From Brasenia schreberi (lineage: Eukaryota; Streptophyta; Magnoliopsida; Nymphaeales; Cabombaceae), in the NCBI GenBank assembly GCA_036023115.1, contig JAYKKT010000090.1, positions 34,545,001-34,609,000 of the forward strand: a stretch of 64,000 nucleotides of DNA, read 5' to 3'. The stretch's first letter is position 1, and each line of letters begins with the position of its first letter. Both the position numbers and the translations under genes were made by a program. The notes under the pieces are model-generated. The model was not told where the DNA came from and did no database searches. It saw nothing but the letters and a program-made list of their open reading frames with translations. Shown in pieces: positions 1 through 17,330 of this stretch.

Positions 1-1180
1 TGGCTGATCATTTCAAATTTTTAAATATATATTTGTATACGATAACATATTATAATAGATATTATTATAATTATAAAAATAAGTTTTTTTTATATACCAG
101 TATACTGCAAGAACAGATGAACTCTTTATCAATAGTGATCAAACATGAAATCGAATAAAAAATTATATTTAATTTTTTTAAAAAGTACTGTAGATAAACA
201 GTGAATATTCATTTTTTAATAAAATTAATATTCATCAATAGTAATAAAATTTGAACATTAAACTAAAAAAACCCGTCCATAAACCTCACTTTTCCAACTA
301 CAAGCATATAAGCTCTCAATTATGTGATTCTTGATTCTTTCTCTTGTTTTTCTCTTTTTCATACTTGCTCTCTTAGTAACTCTTTGATTGTATGTGTTTC
401 TCTATATCTTGTTCAGTAGTCGACTCTTTTTCAAATTGTTTCAGTTTTCTATTAAATCAACAAAGGAAAAATCATTCTTGGCACAAGTTGAAGTTGTCAT
501 ATTCGTTAAACACCTATATCAATACTATCGAGCCAAAAAAACACGATAATAATGGTACTTGTACTAACACATTATTTATGGAGAAAACTATTTCACCATT
601 CCAGAAACTATTTCACCATTCCAGGTTCAACAAATCTAACCTACGTATGGTAGGTCATAAGGGTCCTACTTATTTAAGATTCATTTTACAAAGTTGTACA
701 ATGAAAGGGTGTTGAGTGAGTTTCACGGCAAATATCTCTCTATCTCAGTTTCCTGTAAACTATCATTGAGAGATTTCATGAGTCCTCAACTCCAACACCA
801 GCGGCGATGGCTCTGCAAGGAGGAGACCCAATGATATCTAGCAGAGAGGTAACTCTGCCTGTTTGTTAATTATCAGTCAACATCCTTTCATGACCGCCAG
901 CTGCATAATATTTCCAAAGAATCAGGTGAGAATCTTGCAATGGTAAACAACATGAACGATACATTTAATGTTATATATTATAGATTCTATAAGGTCATTC
1001 AGTCATGTGTATAAGAATGATATTACATTTCCGCTGACAATCTTATGCCCAAAGCCAAAGTAGCATTGTGGACAAGAATGATACTACATACTTAATAGTT
1101 AGAACAAGATGTCCTGCATATCTGCTCACAAACCCATTTGTGACTGTTGAGCAAATTTCAGCATGTGTATCGACGAAGAC
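1..1180. other. AT-rich spacer, no gene seen
   Basis: Very AT-rich, with no reading frame resembling a known protein. A short tandem repeat (ctatttcaccattccag, twice) lies at about 588-624. The 107-codon open frame at 392 has no recognisable domain and looks like chance. Confidence 0.5.
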
Positions 1181-1189
1181 TTGTGCAAC

Positions 1190-1505
1190 CACAAACTATC
1201 ACTCCAAATACAACATCCTACCTAAACGCATCCAGTAGAGTCTCCTACAGAAGGCCTATCTTTATCTTATGCATTTGCATAATGTTGAACACAAACAGCG
1301 TCTTTGCACCAAGAAACACAGAAACGCATATGAATAAGACCAGTGAAAACGAATAACCAAATGTTCCGAGACAAAAATTAACTTTTCATCCATGGTCCCC
1401 AGAAAGTATATGGGAATTTCTTTCATGTAAACAACAAAGGCAATGGAACGAATGTAACAGAAACTATAATAAACTAAACTTTCCAGAGAAATCATTGGTA
1501 CCTTT
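1190..1505. repeat. Diverged local duplication, unit A
   Basis: This stretch is recognisably similar to 1998-2300 in the same orientation. Both carry cactccaaata, then a cctcctacaraa-like block, ccctatctt, cataatgttga, a ccatggtcccca/tgtggtcccca block, catatgg, and end in aaactttcca followed by taccttttt. Neither copy carries a convincing open frame. On the minus strand each ends beside an AAAAAGGTA, which resembles a splice donor, so these could be relics of duplicated minus-strand exons; that is inference. Confidence 0.5.
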
Positions 1506-1997
1506 TTGTTCTTGCCTAATTCCTTCTTGAAAATCCCACGGTTCCGGGGTCACAAACATCCTGGGTCATTAGAATGTTGGCATTCCCCTAACATTCTCTT
1601 TGGATCAATCTTCGGCCGTTGTGATGTCCTAGTCCTGATGTCCTAGTCCGTATCTTTTCCGTTATGTCATCTCATGCTTATGAGAGACACCCCTCAGTCG
1701 ATTCAATCAACCAAAGAAAAGCTACAAAAGAAAAGAGAAAAATCAACACGAAGGAATCTCACAGAGCTGGTGGTGATGGGGCCTTGGTTGCAGTTGTGGT
1801 GGAGCCATGACGGTACAAATGATCCTCCCAATTCTCCCTTTCCAACCCACTTCCACATAAGAACCAAATGAATAATTGAGAGAGGGATGTCGAGAAATCC
1901 AATTCTCTGTGAAAATGAAAATAAGCACGTGAAGGATTGGGAGAGAGAGAGAGAAGTTGAAGCTACGACAGATTAGATTTACCCAATCGTTCAACCA

Positions 1998-2300
1998 GCA
2001 GTTAGCACTCCAAATAACCCATCTCGCCGAAACGAAGCATAGTACCTCCTACAAAAGCCCTATCTTGGATTCGTATAATGTTGAATACGTAGAGTGTTTT
2101 CCATGAACCAAGGGAACACACAAACACACACCAGCAGAACCGGTGAACGAATAGTAAAACCTCCACACAAAAACTTAACATTTTGTCTGTGGTCCCCAAA
2201 AGTCATATGGAAAATTCTTCCATGAACGGAAATAAATGTAGCAGAAACAATAATAAATTAAACTTTCCAAACCAAGAAACATTAATACCTTTTTAGTTAG
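1998..2300. repeat. Diverged local duplication, unit B
   Basis: Second copy of the unit at 1190-1505, differing by many substitutions and small indels, so the duplication is old. Downstream, 2310-2400 shows a further short internal duplication (gatgcgtcac...atccacat against gatgtgtctc...atccacat). Confidence 0.5.
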
Positions 2301-3074
2301 GCCGAACCAATGATGCGTCACTTATATCCACATTTCTTCCATGAAAGGAAATAACAGAGAGGACCCAGTGATGTGTCTCTGAGATCCACATTTTGATGGG
2401 GTAGAGGCCATTGAAAGGAATGGTACAACAAGGATGAGAGAGAGAGAGCGGTTGCGTAAATCTAATGTCAAAGTGGAAACCCACAAGTTTGAACCTGCGG
2501 TGAGATGAGTACAGATTCGTAAAAGACTAATATACCCTCTCTTTGGCGGTTTAGCCTTTTCGGATTGAAGTATATGGATCATCATGGTGTTAGTTTTGTG
2601 TTCGGATGCAAATGTAGGTCCAATTTCAGACACGACATAAATCCCAATACAACCACGACCCAAAAATCTCAGCTGGTGAGTAATGTTGAGGTTGACATGG
2701 TTTTGACATAAAAACCAAAATAAGATGAACATTATCCAAACACAAGCAATTTCAGGCATAGAAAACAAAGCAAACAGTATTAGAAAAGACATGGTTATGT
2801 TTAGGTTGACCTGTTTATTAGAAGGAGACAAGACACGAACACGACACAAAACATAAAATCACCAACCTGCTCTGGAATGGTTGTGAAATTTGACACAGAT
2901 TGGACCCCTAAAAGCTAATTGAATGCGTTGCAATAATAATCAGATCCAACTATAAGCTAGATCAAGGTTTTGTTTCAAGATGGTGCAAACATCCAAAACC
3001 TAATTTGGTTAGTGGATCCAAACCGAAATTTAACTCGAAGATGCTGCCGTAACTTGAGGTCCCATTCCTTCTTT

Positions 3075-3190
3075 CTTTTTTCAACGTAGCACTAGGAGGC
3101 TGAAACCATATGCAATCCCCGGGTATTGAACTCATGACCTTCAACTTGTTAGTCGCTTTCATAGCCGGGTGAGCTACCGCTCATTGTGCA
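3075..3190 (-). mobile_element. tRNA-derived SINE copy 1
   Basis: Read on the minus strand this begins with a pol III A-box-like TAGCTCACCCGG and about 40 bases later has a B-box-like AGTTCAATACC, followed by a tRNA-unrelated part containing GGTTTCAGCCTCC and an A-rich end. Related copies occur at about 23,130, 23,930 and 35,560, which argues for a SINE family rather than a lone tRNA pseudogene. No target duplication was identified. Confidence 0.5.
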
Positions 3191-5930
3191 GATTTGCCGG
3201 AGTTTCTTCACCAGATCGTGAAGAAGGTAAACCTTCACCGATCTCATTTCTTGTGCACTTTCTTAAACAAAATGTCAGTTTTGGCGGTTGTGCTCAACAA
3301 CTTGTGGGACTGCTAAATGAAGCAAGCTACTCGTAACCGAGTAATTTAACTTATGAAAGAATATGCATTACCCACGAATATGTTCGAAGAAAAGTGATTG
3401 ACTCATGTCAAACATGAGTCAAGCAACGAGCAAGAGCTTGCTCTAGACATTGAAGGTTTCTGTTTCCTTGGAACCTAGAATTGTAACCGAACCGCCTCAG
3501 GGTCGGTTCCAATTATGGTTCCGGAACTCCTCGAAGCTGGTTAAAATTATTTTAAAAAATTTATAAGAAAATTTTTAAAAAATACTAGAGCGGCCGGTTC
3601 GCGTTTCATGAAAGATGAAACCGGTACCTCAACACCATCTCTCTCGTTGAAAACTTGATCTAGTTTCTTATTTTCAATTTTTTTTATTTTTTTTCCTTTT
3701 TTCTTATTGTTATTGTTCTTTTTTATATTATTGATTTTGTTTTCAGTTTTATTTTTTAAAAGTTTTTTTATTCTTTATTTTTTTTCTTCGACGAGATTCG
3801 TAAGAATATACACTGAGCTATGAAGAAGGCAACAACACTAAATAAAACTTTTGTATTGGGAGCATAGAGAGCCAATGAGATAAACCCTTGTTGGAATTGG
3901 GTGAGAGAAGAGAGAGAAATGTTGAAATTGAGTGAGAGAAGAGAGTATTTATGTGGGGTACTTTTAGTATTTACAAAAAAATGGAGCGTGGATAGTAAAA
4001 GGGGTGGGTAGATAGTAAAGCCTATAATACATATTATATTTCAGGTCAGTTTAGAGTTCGGACCTCACTGAAGATTGTGTCGAGATACTTTTGCAAACCC
4101 GAAGGAACACTCTAGACCCGAAGAAAAAAAAGTGGTTTGATGAGTATAAATATAGTGAAGGATGTTTCACTAATGCCTTGGGGGCGTTCTCCTTGTTTAA
4201 TCACCCAGTCAGAAATTAGGAAGGTCCTATTTTTTACATTCATTTCAAAGTTATTCGTCTTCTGGCATCACATACAGTCATAAGCGTTTTAATCATATTC
4301 ACAGATATGTGTTTGACATGGAGACCCAATAACAGTAAATAGTTCTACGGTTGTGCAACCAGGTTTATATGTGGGAACACTCTTAATATTGAGCGTTGAG
4401 TCTTCAGACAAAGAGTATCTTTTTCTTTACTCATAAGAGTTTTGCATTATGAGTTTTATACATGTTAATGGCATTAAATTTTTCTGCTATTAATAAATAC
4501 TTTGCTTTCTTTTAAGTTATTTGCTTCTTTTGGAATCTCCTTATACATTATATTTTTAAGCTTCCGCTGAATCTCTACAATCTTGGTGAAAGCTGACTTA
4601 GTATGAGACGATTATGCATCAGTAATAAGTGTCGACCCTGTTTGTGATCTCAATAATTGGGGTGAGACATGTGTTTGCTCACTCAGGGTTTGATTATCTG
4701 GTAAGAGAGCTTCTTACTAACCGGTTTCATATGGATCATCCAGTTCAGGTCTAAAACTTGAGTAGGAAAGTATACAATTCCTTAGGGCATACCGGCATTG
4801 AGAGAGAGAGCTTACTTCCGGCTGTTTGCCAAACATAGCATCATGGTTCTGTTAAGTGATTGAGAGAACGTGTACATTTGCCTTAAATTTGAATAAAAGC
4901 ACTGTGATAACATTACAACAAAATTGGGGAAAAGTATTTAAATTTGATTGGTGGTCATGCTGTGTCGTAGGATTTATAGACATTGTGATGTGAGCTGAAG
5001 CATGTCCAAATATGATCGAAGCTTACATCATTTGTTTTTATGTCGTGATTGTGAATGGGATAATGGACCTCCAAACAAGATTTACAACTTTACAATAAGT
5101 TATATCTTTTATTTTAAGAAAATATGACAATTTAGTTTAGATGTTAGAGCTTCTGAAATAAATACTTCGCTTTCACCGTACTGTTAGCAGCGTTAGCTCT
5201 TCAATAAAATTCATCACAACAGTAGCATGTATGGACGAAATCATATAAATATATAGTGCCACACAGCTCAGACCAATAGATTCAAATACAATATGATGAT
5301 CGGGCGTGAAGGCGAAAATGTATAAAAGAAAAAGAAGAAACTTAAGGAAGGTACTTATAATTTCCAGCATGCAGATAGATCCCTTCATCAATTAGCATCA
5401 AACAAAAACTTGATAACACAAAGAGAACCCAATTGTTCCTGTTGATTAAAATATATGACATGCTGGATGAGCATGAACAGGGAGAAAGAAAAAGAACGAC
5501 ACCTAGGGAAGGTACAAGGAACTTAATTATACCTTGGGAAGGTAAACAAACATGATATAAATGAATCATGCAAATCAGTCACCTTACTATTTGCACTGGA
5601 ACGCCAATACTGCTAACTGCAAGTTTTGAGCTTCACTTCTAGTAAGCTTCTGGAAACGGATTTTCCAATTGATTTTTTTCAAGCCATGATTGGTAATGAT
5701 TATCAAATATTCAAACCAATAGTCACTTCCCTAGGATAATCTTATGTTTCTTAGATATATTGGTTTAACAAGAGTTTATATAATAAGGTAGTTAATTTAC
5801 TATATTAAATTGTAAACATTGTACAGATGAGAGAAGTAACATAGCTTATACATGGTTAAAATGGACAGATATACATAAATACGTGTATAGACGACACACA
5901 TATACATACATGCATACATAAGTACCTACA
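3191..5930. other. Spacer without recognisable gene
   Basis: I see no coding region. At 3480-3610 there is a fragment with aaccgaaccg and ggttcc motifs like the dispersed MITE-like elements further on. 4130-4870 is unremarkable single-copy-looking sequence. Around 5340-5545 the motif ggaaggta recurs three times. Confidence 0.4.
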
Positions 5931-6086
5931 TATATATAAGGCCCTTTGTTCATGTCATCAAGGCCCTTTGTTCATCGAAAGGTTGGCAACCACTCTTCCA
6001 CGTTCATGCCATGCTCCTCAATGCCCAGAAGCTTATTTTACGCGTATATCACAAGAAAGGCGACGGACTCTCACCACAAGAACGTG

Positions 6087-6094
6087 TATTTAAA
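6087..6094 (+). promoter_or_regulatory. Possible TATA box for the small secreted-peptide frame
   Basis: TATTTAAA lies about 120 bases before the ATG at 6214, which would give a pyrimidine-rich 5' leader of about 90 bases (tctcttccttc-type sequence at 6120-6180). A second candidate TATATATAAG is at 5931-5940. Placement is by consensus only. Confidence 0.3.
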
Positions 6095-6213
6095 GGGTGA
6101 AACACACACAACGTCCTCACCCCATCTCTTTAGCCTTCCTCTTCTTCCACTGAACTTATCCTTCACTCCTCATAGCCTTCAGGCCGCTTCCTTTCATCTC
6201 GACTACTTGGCAA

Positions 6214-6447
6214 ATGAGGACCATTAAGGTGCTTTTCATTCTTTTCGTGGTCATTGCTCTGTGCATGTATGCTGCTGAATGAGAAGATGACGCAACCAGT
6301 AGCTATCATCGTCATCGTCAGGAGCGTCACCATCGCGAGCCACATCATCAAGAACGCCACCACCATCGTCGTGATGAGTCTCATAATAGACATCATGATG
6401 GACCTCATGGACGCCATTATCGCCACGGCCCTCCACAAAACAACTAG
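6214..6447 (+). pseudogene. Small secreted His/Arg-rich peptide gene broken by one TGA
   Basis: The ATG at 6214 starts a frame of 77 codons ending in TAG at 6445. Residues 1-22 form a good signal peptide: a short basic start (MRTIK), a hydrophobic core (VLFILFVVIALCMY) and a small-residue end (AAE). Codon 23 is TGA (6280-6282). After it the same frame continues for 53 codons as an acidic start (EDD) followed by dense His and Arg repeats (HRHRQERHHREPHHQERHHH and similar). A signal peptide joined in frame to a strongly biased mature region is unlikely by chance. A one-base change from CGA, GGA or AGA would explain the stop. I do not recognise the family; metal-binding or antimicrobial His-rich peptides are only analogies. 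Confidence 0.45.
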
Positions 6448-6499
6448 TTATCCCGAGCAAAACGTGCAGCGTATCTTCAAGTCCATGCCGTGGCCTATT

Positions 6500-9400
6500 T
6501 AGCAGTTTTCTTCTTGTTGTGCTTGGTTGTAATACTGATAAGTTCACATAGCATCCAATTTGTCAAATCACATTAAGTTTTAGCAATCAGCATATTGCTC
6601 GACTTAACAAGCATACATCTTGCCACAAATAAGTACACAAGGGTATCCACAATTTGTAAGTCCCCATAGTTCCACGCCGTTCTGTGATGCAAACACACCC
6701 CTAAAGTGTAGTTTGACAAAATCATGAGACCATGATGTAACTCATAAGTCATGGTCCCTTTTTCTCTTCCTTTGCGTAATAGGATGATGGCCATGCTAAT
6801 CAAATCAAAGTTGAAAACCTTACCTGTTTGTCTACTAATTCCTGTTTTTTATGTTAATCCATATCTTGTTGGGCGTGGCGAAACCTTCTAAATGTCCATT
6901 TCTGGCATTGGATACTTGCACCCGTGTTGGTTAATTTGCAGCTTCTAGTGGGTAGGCCACCGGAGGAACGCGTTGATGATCGTTGTTGGTTCAGGTGATT
7001 GGGAAGAACTTGTCCCTCTCCAATCCTTTCACTTGGGCAGGTGTTGGGGTAGACCTTACTCTTAGTTGATCTGTCTCTAGTTACCTTATTGTCACTATCC
7101 TATTCTAGGGCATACACTTATAGACTGTGTCTCTCAAGGATTAGGATGCGCTTCTGATGCTCCCACTCCTCCTAACTTACCTTAGTTCTAACCTTTTTTC
7201 TAAACGCAATTTAGGTATCCATATCATTATTCTAAAAATCATAAAAACCACACTATAAAAATTAAAAAAATATGTCAATCTCCTTTTGTGGTAGAGTCTC
7301 TAGATTATCTAGGACACCCATAGTCACCCTCCTTAATTTGGTCAAAACTTAGAGTATCAAGAAAAAACCTCTACTCCAGTAGAAGGAAACCAAATAGGAT
7401 TCATGGTCATGCAATCCATGTTCATTAATATTCTCATATTCATGTATTAGCATCTTTTCTTATTTATAAGTCTTTATCTTCTCTTACTCATACATTTTCT
7501 TTATGCATTTTCTTATGTTACTTTCTTCATGTTTATTCAATGAATCAAGTTCGAACAATGATGCCAACCAAGTCATTCTTGATCTTAAGATAATAAATAT
7601 AGAGGAAGTTCATCCACTTTTCCAGTTTGGCTCTCTCAGAGCTAATGGTAAGAGAAGCGTAGAGCTGATGGTAAGAGAAGCCTCTTTGAGTTTTCAAACT
7701 TTATGTGACCCATCTAGCGGATATCTTGTCATGGAAAGAGTAGAAGAACGGGAGTTCACCTACTCTTAAAAGGCAAGGATTGACTCAAGCTGTGAGATCG
7801 TTGAAAGCTTATATTGCCAAGTGCTCGGCTGATTATAGATAAGAACACACTTGCTCCATTTTAGGAGTTATGGGTAAAAGATCTTTGTCCACAGTATCTA
7901 AGAGGACCTCAAATGCTTGGTATAGCATAGTAAAGGCCATTGAATCAAAATGAACATCTCCATTAAGGAGAGAATGCGCACTCATAATCAGTTCACGTGC
8001 ATGTTTAAGGGCATGGTGTTTCAACATTAGAGTAGGATCCAAGAGAGGATATTGCGAGATGATAGCTCTCTATTATAGTATCCTTGGCATTTCTTTTTGC
8101 AGTCATCTAGGGAGGTAAGCACCTTGTAGGGATGTTCTCCATACTAGAAGAAGTAGAGATATTGGATTCACTGCTCTAAACTATTGCTTCAATAGAAGTA
8201 TAGAAGAGTACACTATTAGTAATTGTAGAGAAGATTAGGAAGTTAACGAGAAATAATATCAAATCTTGGAGAGTCCCCAATAACCTCCATCCTTAACTTC
8301 TTCACTCTCAAGTCCTTGTTGACCAAGCTTCGTTCATGCGCTTTTTTTTTTAGAGTGAGTACAAGCATGTCCTCCAGATGGTGCAAGGCAAGATGCCATA
8401 GCCAAGTACTACTAGCAGGGAAACCGTTTTTATGCACCACCCAATTGTGGGTTGTTGTTTATAATTGTAAGAACCACAAAAGCATATTCAAACTACAGGA
8501 AATCTATAGGAGGTAGGCCTTGTTGATGACCAAGTTGTCAATGAGGATTGTATAGCTTGGCATTGATTAGATTTAATATTGATGATTATAGTGATCCATG
8601 TAGTAACTCCCTTGGGAGGAATATTTTCTTCACATTTATAGGGTGGAGATTATTGATTACAAACAATATATTGGGTAATGTCAACTATATTTCTTAAATA
8701 TAAAAGGAATTGTTCTTGATTGTCTCAAAATTGGATCAAGAAAAGCCTTAAGATAATATCTTCAATAGGATTTGTCAAAATAAGAATGACGTAAAGCTCC
8801 TCTGAAGAAGACAAATTTATCTTGAAGGTTAAAAGTTCTTGGCAATCCAAATTCTAGAAAATATAAATGGATCTAAAGTTAGGAGAACCACAATGACCCA
8901 ACTACTAAATGAGAAACCTTTATACAATTTATGGTGCTCTTCATGTCCTTTTCCTAAGTAAATCCTTCCAAGACAAATGTATGCTAAAGTTAAGAACCCA
9001 AAATCTTTGGTTAAACCATGATAGTAGCTCCACAGAAAATAATGATAACGAGTATCAAAAAGTGGCAACGTGAATCATGTTCCGGATAATTAAGGAATAA
9101 GTAGTGGAAATTAGAAAGTTCGAAATGTCATCAAGAGAAATGAACAGTCACAATTCAAGGGGCCTTCTCTATAACGGCCTCTTTCATGTTTCAACCAAGA
9201 GTTCACGACCTCTTTCAACATATCTACTGGTTCAATAAATATACTGAAAAACAAGAGCTTTCTTTAAAATAGTAAACACGAAGATGTTGTCTTTCTTTAG
9301 CCTCCTTTCTAGTTCAAGCTTGCTTCCGTTTGAAATAGATTTGTATTTCGTCATTTAGGAAGAAGTCTCATGCTAAGTAGTAAAGCATTGAGGAAAATTT

Positions 9401-9830
9401 CAGATCTAAGCATGGGGGACATTGCACCTAAGGAACTATTTGGTTGGTGCGCTCATGTCGGTAGTACGAGGAACTTAGTTACAGGCCCCTGCTTTTTGAA
9501 TATAGGCCATGCCTCATTTTAAAGGAAATAGGACCCATAAACAATGGCGCACACATAGTGTGCGAGCTACTACAATTGGGTCGATCATAAATGTATTGCA
9601 ATTCCAAACAATGAAATCAAATAGCAACTAGAGTCCCCCTTGCATCCGTTAACTGATTTTATATATTTTAAGTTTACACAGTTGAATTTATTTTAGTATA
9701 ATTGAGATGTGTGTAAGAGTCTTTTAGATCTCTTATCCGTTTTTAATAATATTGTACATGTATCGTCTGGTGTTTATAATCTAACTTTTCATTTATTTGT
9801 TTAGTATGTTGTAAAAGTAGTTTCTATGTT
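6500..9830. other. Long spacer, possible decayed retroelement
   Basis: No intact gene seen. Short minus-strand frames at 7833-8042, 8243-8440 and 8829-9068 have protein-like composition. The middle one contains WLWHLALHHL, faintly like the pre-integrase segment of copia elements, but I found no LTR, integrase or reverse transcriptase motif to support that. Confidence 0.3.
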
Positions 9831-9838
9831 ATCATATT

Positions 9839-10123
9839 TTGGAGATAATCGAAAAAATTGTGACTTACCTTGGTGTATATAGGAGATCACAGAAAAATTG
9901 CTTTCATATAAATATTCCTTCTATTAGTTTAGTTTCTATTGCATTAGACTTTAGATTAAAATTATATAGTTTAGAAGAATTATTGATTGCTTATTATATT
10001 GTTCTTTCATTAAACAGACTTAAGAATATCAATAGCATAACTAATGATATAAGATCAATAATCAATCAATTATGTAGAAATTATAGTTCTATATACAACC
10101 ATCTTATGGGAAGAAATCAATAA
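9839..10123 (+). pseudogene. Probable hAT transposase fragment
   Basis: The 94-codon frame contains VSIALDFRLKL, then a leucine-rich stretch, a spacer with NSITNDIRSIINQL, and SSIYNHLMG. From memory this order resembles the DUF4413/RNase-H-fold end of Ac-type plant hAT transposases (an LDPRxKL core, then a helical part ending near YxxxYG). The surroundings are extremely AT-rich and contain no other transposase part or termini that I could identify. Resemblance is partial, so this is a tentative call. Confidence 0.3.
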
Positions 10124-10129
10124 CAATCA

Positions 10130-10940
10130 TGTATTTTCCTCTTCTGGTGATAAGTTTTTATTATATTTTGAAATTAAGGCTTAAAAACCGTCTAAAATAT
10201 ATAGATTTGATTAAGCTTGAAGTATATATTGCTAATCATTATAATTCTTCATGAATTTGAAGATGATGAGGGTGAAGAAAAATTTACTATTTTAGAATGA
10301 CAAAAAGACTATTAAGTTACTTATTTTATTTTATTTTTAATCGCTAAGGATATTCGTTGATGTTCTAGTCTCAATTGTTGTTGTGGGGCATGTATTTAGT
10401 GGAAGTGAAAATATATTAGATGAATATTGCACCAACTTATAACTTTAAGATTGAAAGCTTAAGTTTGTCTAAATGATTGAACAAGGACATGATACCAATA
10501 TACATAAACATGAAGAGGTACCGATTGGTATATACATGTTAGGTATTTGTGGTATTGAAAAAGCAACTGATATATATACTATTGGCACTAATATAGCACA
10601 AGCATAGAGCAATATTGATAATTATGCTCAATATTTATAACTTCAAGTAAAGAGTGCCTGTTAAATATAAGCGAGAACTATGTAGCTTTAATTCCTCCAT
10701 TCAAGAGAATAGGTTTTAATTCAAATATAAGTGAATTAAGATAGAGCCTATTATTTGTGTTATTCTTTTAGTATATGTATGGCTGTAATTTGTAAATATA
10801 ATAATAATGAAGGTTTGTAATGTTAAAAACTCAAGTTAAATGAGTTATATATAATATAATATTTGTATTTTAAAGCTAATATAAATATATAATTTCGTAA
10901 CTTAGTTTATATATTCATGTAATTTAATGATCTATTATCA
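10130..10940. other. AT-rich spacer
   Basis: Nothing recognisable as a gene. The sequence is AT-rich and may include further decayed parts of the element at 9839. Confidence 0.35.
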
Positions 10941-10944
10941 ATAC

Positions 10945-11045
10945 GCAGAAGAACCGTGCCGAAATCGGCCTTCAAACCGAAACCGGGAACTGGTCCCGGA
11001 TCGATTCGGTTCCGAGCAAACCGGAATCGGCCATGTCTAGCTTTG
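10945..11045. mobile_element. Fragment of MITE-like element
   Basis: Contains paired aaccgaaaccgg/ggttccgagc-type inverted motifs and ends in cggccatgtct, the same terminal motif seen in the elements at 13,497-13,755 and 17,850-18,155. It lies just upstream of the gene beginning at 11,521 and could affect its promoter; that is inference. Confidence 0.35.
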
Positions 11046-11520
11046 GCTTTGCGTACCAGTCCCAATGAAACGGGTTCGGACGACTCGATGTCCCGACCCA
11101 AACACGTACGATCGACTTCGTAGAAGAAGTGATCTCTCTCTCTCTCGCTCGAAACGTTAAGGAAGAAAACGGTGCATCTCGGAGCGTCTATCTCTCTGAA
11201 ATCTGGTTCGGTTCTTTCTGTGATTTAGAGGGGGAGAAAGATGCAGTTTTATATGTTAATGAGGATTGGGAGTGATTGTTTCGATTTTCATTTGCAATTC
11301 CGCTCCTTATAGTTCGTTTTGCTAGCATCTTCTTCGAAAATTCGTTACTTTTTGGCATACTTCAGCTTCGAGTTGTTGAAGGTCACATGTTCTTCAAGTG
11401 GGAATTCTATCTTTTGGTAAAATTAGCGAATTCGTGTCTCGCGAAAGCAAAATTCTTATGCCAACATTTCCGTGCTTTTCTGTGACCAGCGGAGCGTGGT
11501 GAAATCGCAGAGGTTCGCCG

Positions 11521-15753
<4,233 letters not shown>

Positions 15754-17330
15754 ATTGGCTGTAAAATTAGGACTAGATAGGCTGCGCCCGAGTTATATAG
15801 TGTGATCGTCTTTGGTAATTTTCTTCTCCTCCTGTAGCTTGTTACCTTCCCATTTGATGTTGTTGTGTTCATATTGGTGCAGGCACCAATCTCTTTGAGA
15901 GGTTCAGTTAATGCTTTTATGTGTTCTTGAATAACAAATTGCGTGGAACATCATGTCCACAGCCCTTACGGGTCAATTAATTGCCCTCGCGTCGCCTTGT
16001 TTAAGCTTGACACAAACTAAATGAAAGCCTGAACAGGCATATTGAACTCATTAAAGCTCAAACGTTGGGTTCATGAAACACAAAAGTCAATAATCTCAGC
16101 TTTCATAACTTATATAACAATATTGAACTTAAATAGCATAGTACTATGTCACTATGGTTGAGGACGTTAAGAATTTATCTTCTTGATCTCCATCTAGGGG
16201 ATGATATAGTTTAAATAGCATAATACTGTATATATAAGTGACAATTAGGTCGACCAGGATGAAATCTAGCTAGGCTAAGTCTGGGTGTAAAGCGAATGAT
16301 CCAAATATAAACGTGTTCAACTTACCTTTGACCTGACATGAATCAACACAAATTGTCACCCCTAAGCAACATCCTTTTGTTTTGGGGGTCAGGCGGTTGA
16401 GAAAACCTATGTATATTTATATGTATGTAAATGCGTGCTTTTACGTTTGCTGGAAATCAGTATGAGAAAAGATCCTTTCATAATTTCTATGCTACCAACT
16501 TTGCTAATTTCACTAAGTTTTCTGCTACTGTATGTAGTTTTTTCAATTGTAAACATGCAAAAGAACATTAGAGAAGACTGAAACGTAGTATGGAAACCTT
16601 CAATTATAGCTTAATCACAAAAGGGCAGCTTTGATCGGGCTAACCAGATCTGCCCTATTTGTTCAAGAATCGCAGGCCGTGTACTTGACTCTCTATTGCG
16701 AATGTCTTTACAGAAGTAACCTACAAAAGGGATGGTTTCCATCACTCTCTTATAATGTAACTGATACGTTAACGACAGTTAAAAACAACTAGCCACACTG
16801 ATCTTTAACCACCATCCCATGAGAGGCCTACCAATTAAAATTTCTCCGTTTTCGAGCTAGCACAGGGCGATGTACTTAATTTACCCAAAGAACCACATGA
16901 TTTTGTTTCGCAATTTGATGCTTATGATTGATGAAATATATTTGGCAATTCTCTGGTCGAGTCATTCATGCACAAGCAAGCGATTTTCAGGACTTAATTG
17001 AAGGTAAAATCTGCTTCGGAAATTTGGAAACCAGGTGACACTTTTGCAGTTAATTGTCTTGGATTGCTGAGTTGTAGCAATTTAGTGTTTCAAGTGGTAC
17101 TTGTTTCATGTCATTTTGTACGTGTTAAGAACAAACCAAACACCAACACAACCCATATTTTCGTGTCACGTTCATGACACAATGGCAGAGCCTTCACTGC
17201 CATATTCTACCGTCTTGCCCTAGGTATGACGGGTTAGTAGTTTACCATTATATATAATGATAATTTAAGAACGTTAAGAGGACCTTTGTCTCCGGTAGGA
17301 AACTGAATCAAGCAGTATTGGTAACCAAAT
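15754..17330. other. 3' untranslated region then spacer
   Basis: The first few hundred bases are presumably the 3' UTR of the preceding gene. Beyond that I see no gene or identifiable repeat. Confidence 0.4.

Noticed and set aside
3110..3180. Functional tRNA gene
   Set aside because: A- and B-box-like words are present but no cloverleaf could be drawn with paired acceptor ends, and related copies elsewhere indicate a SINE.
8243..9068. Possible copia retrotransposon on the minus strand
   Set aside because: Only a faint WLWHLALHHL similarity; no integrase, reverse transcriptase or LTR pair found.
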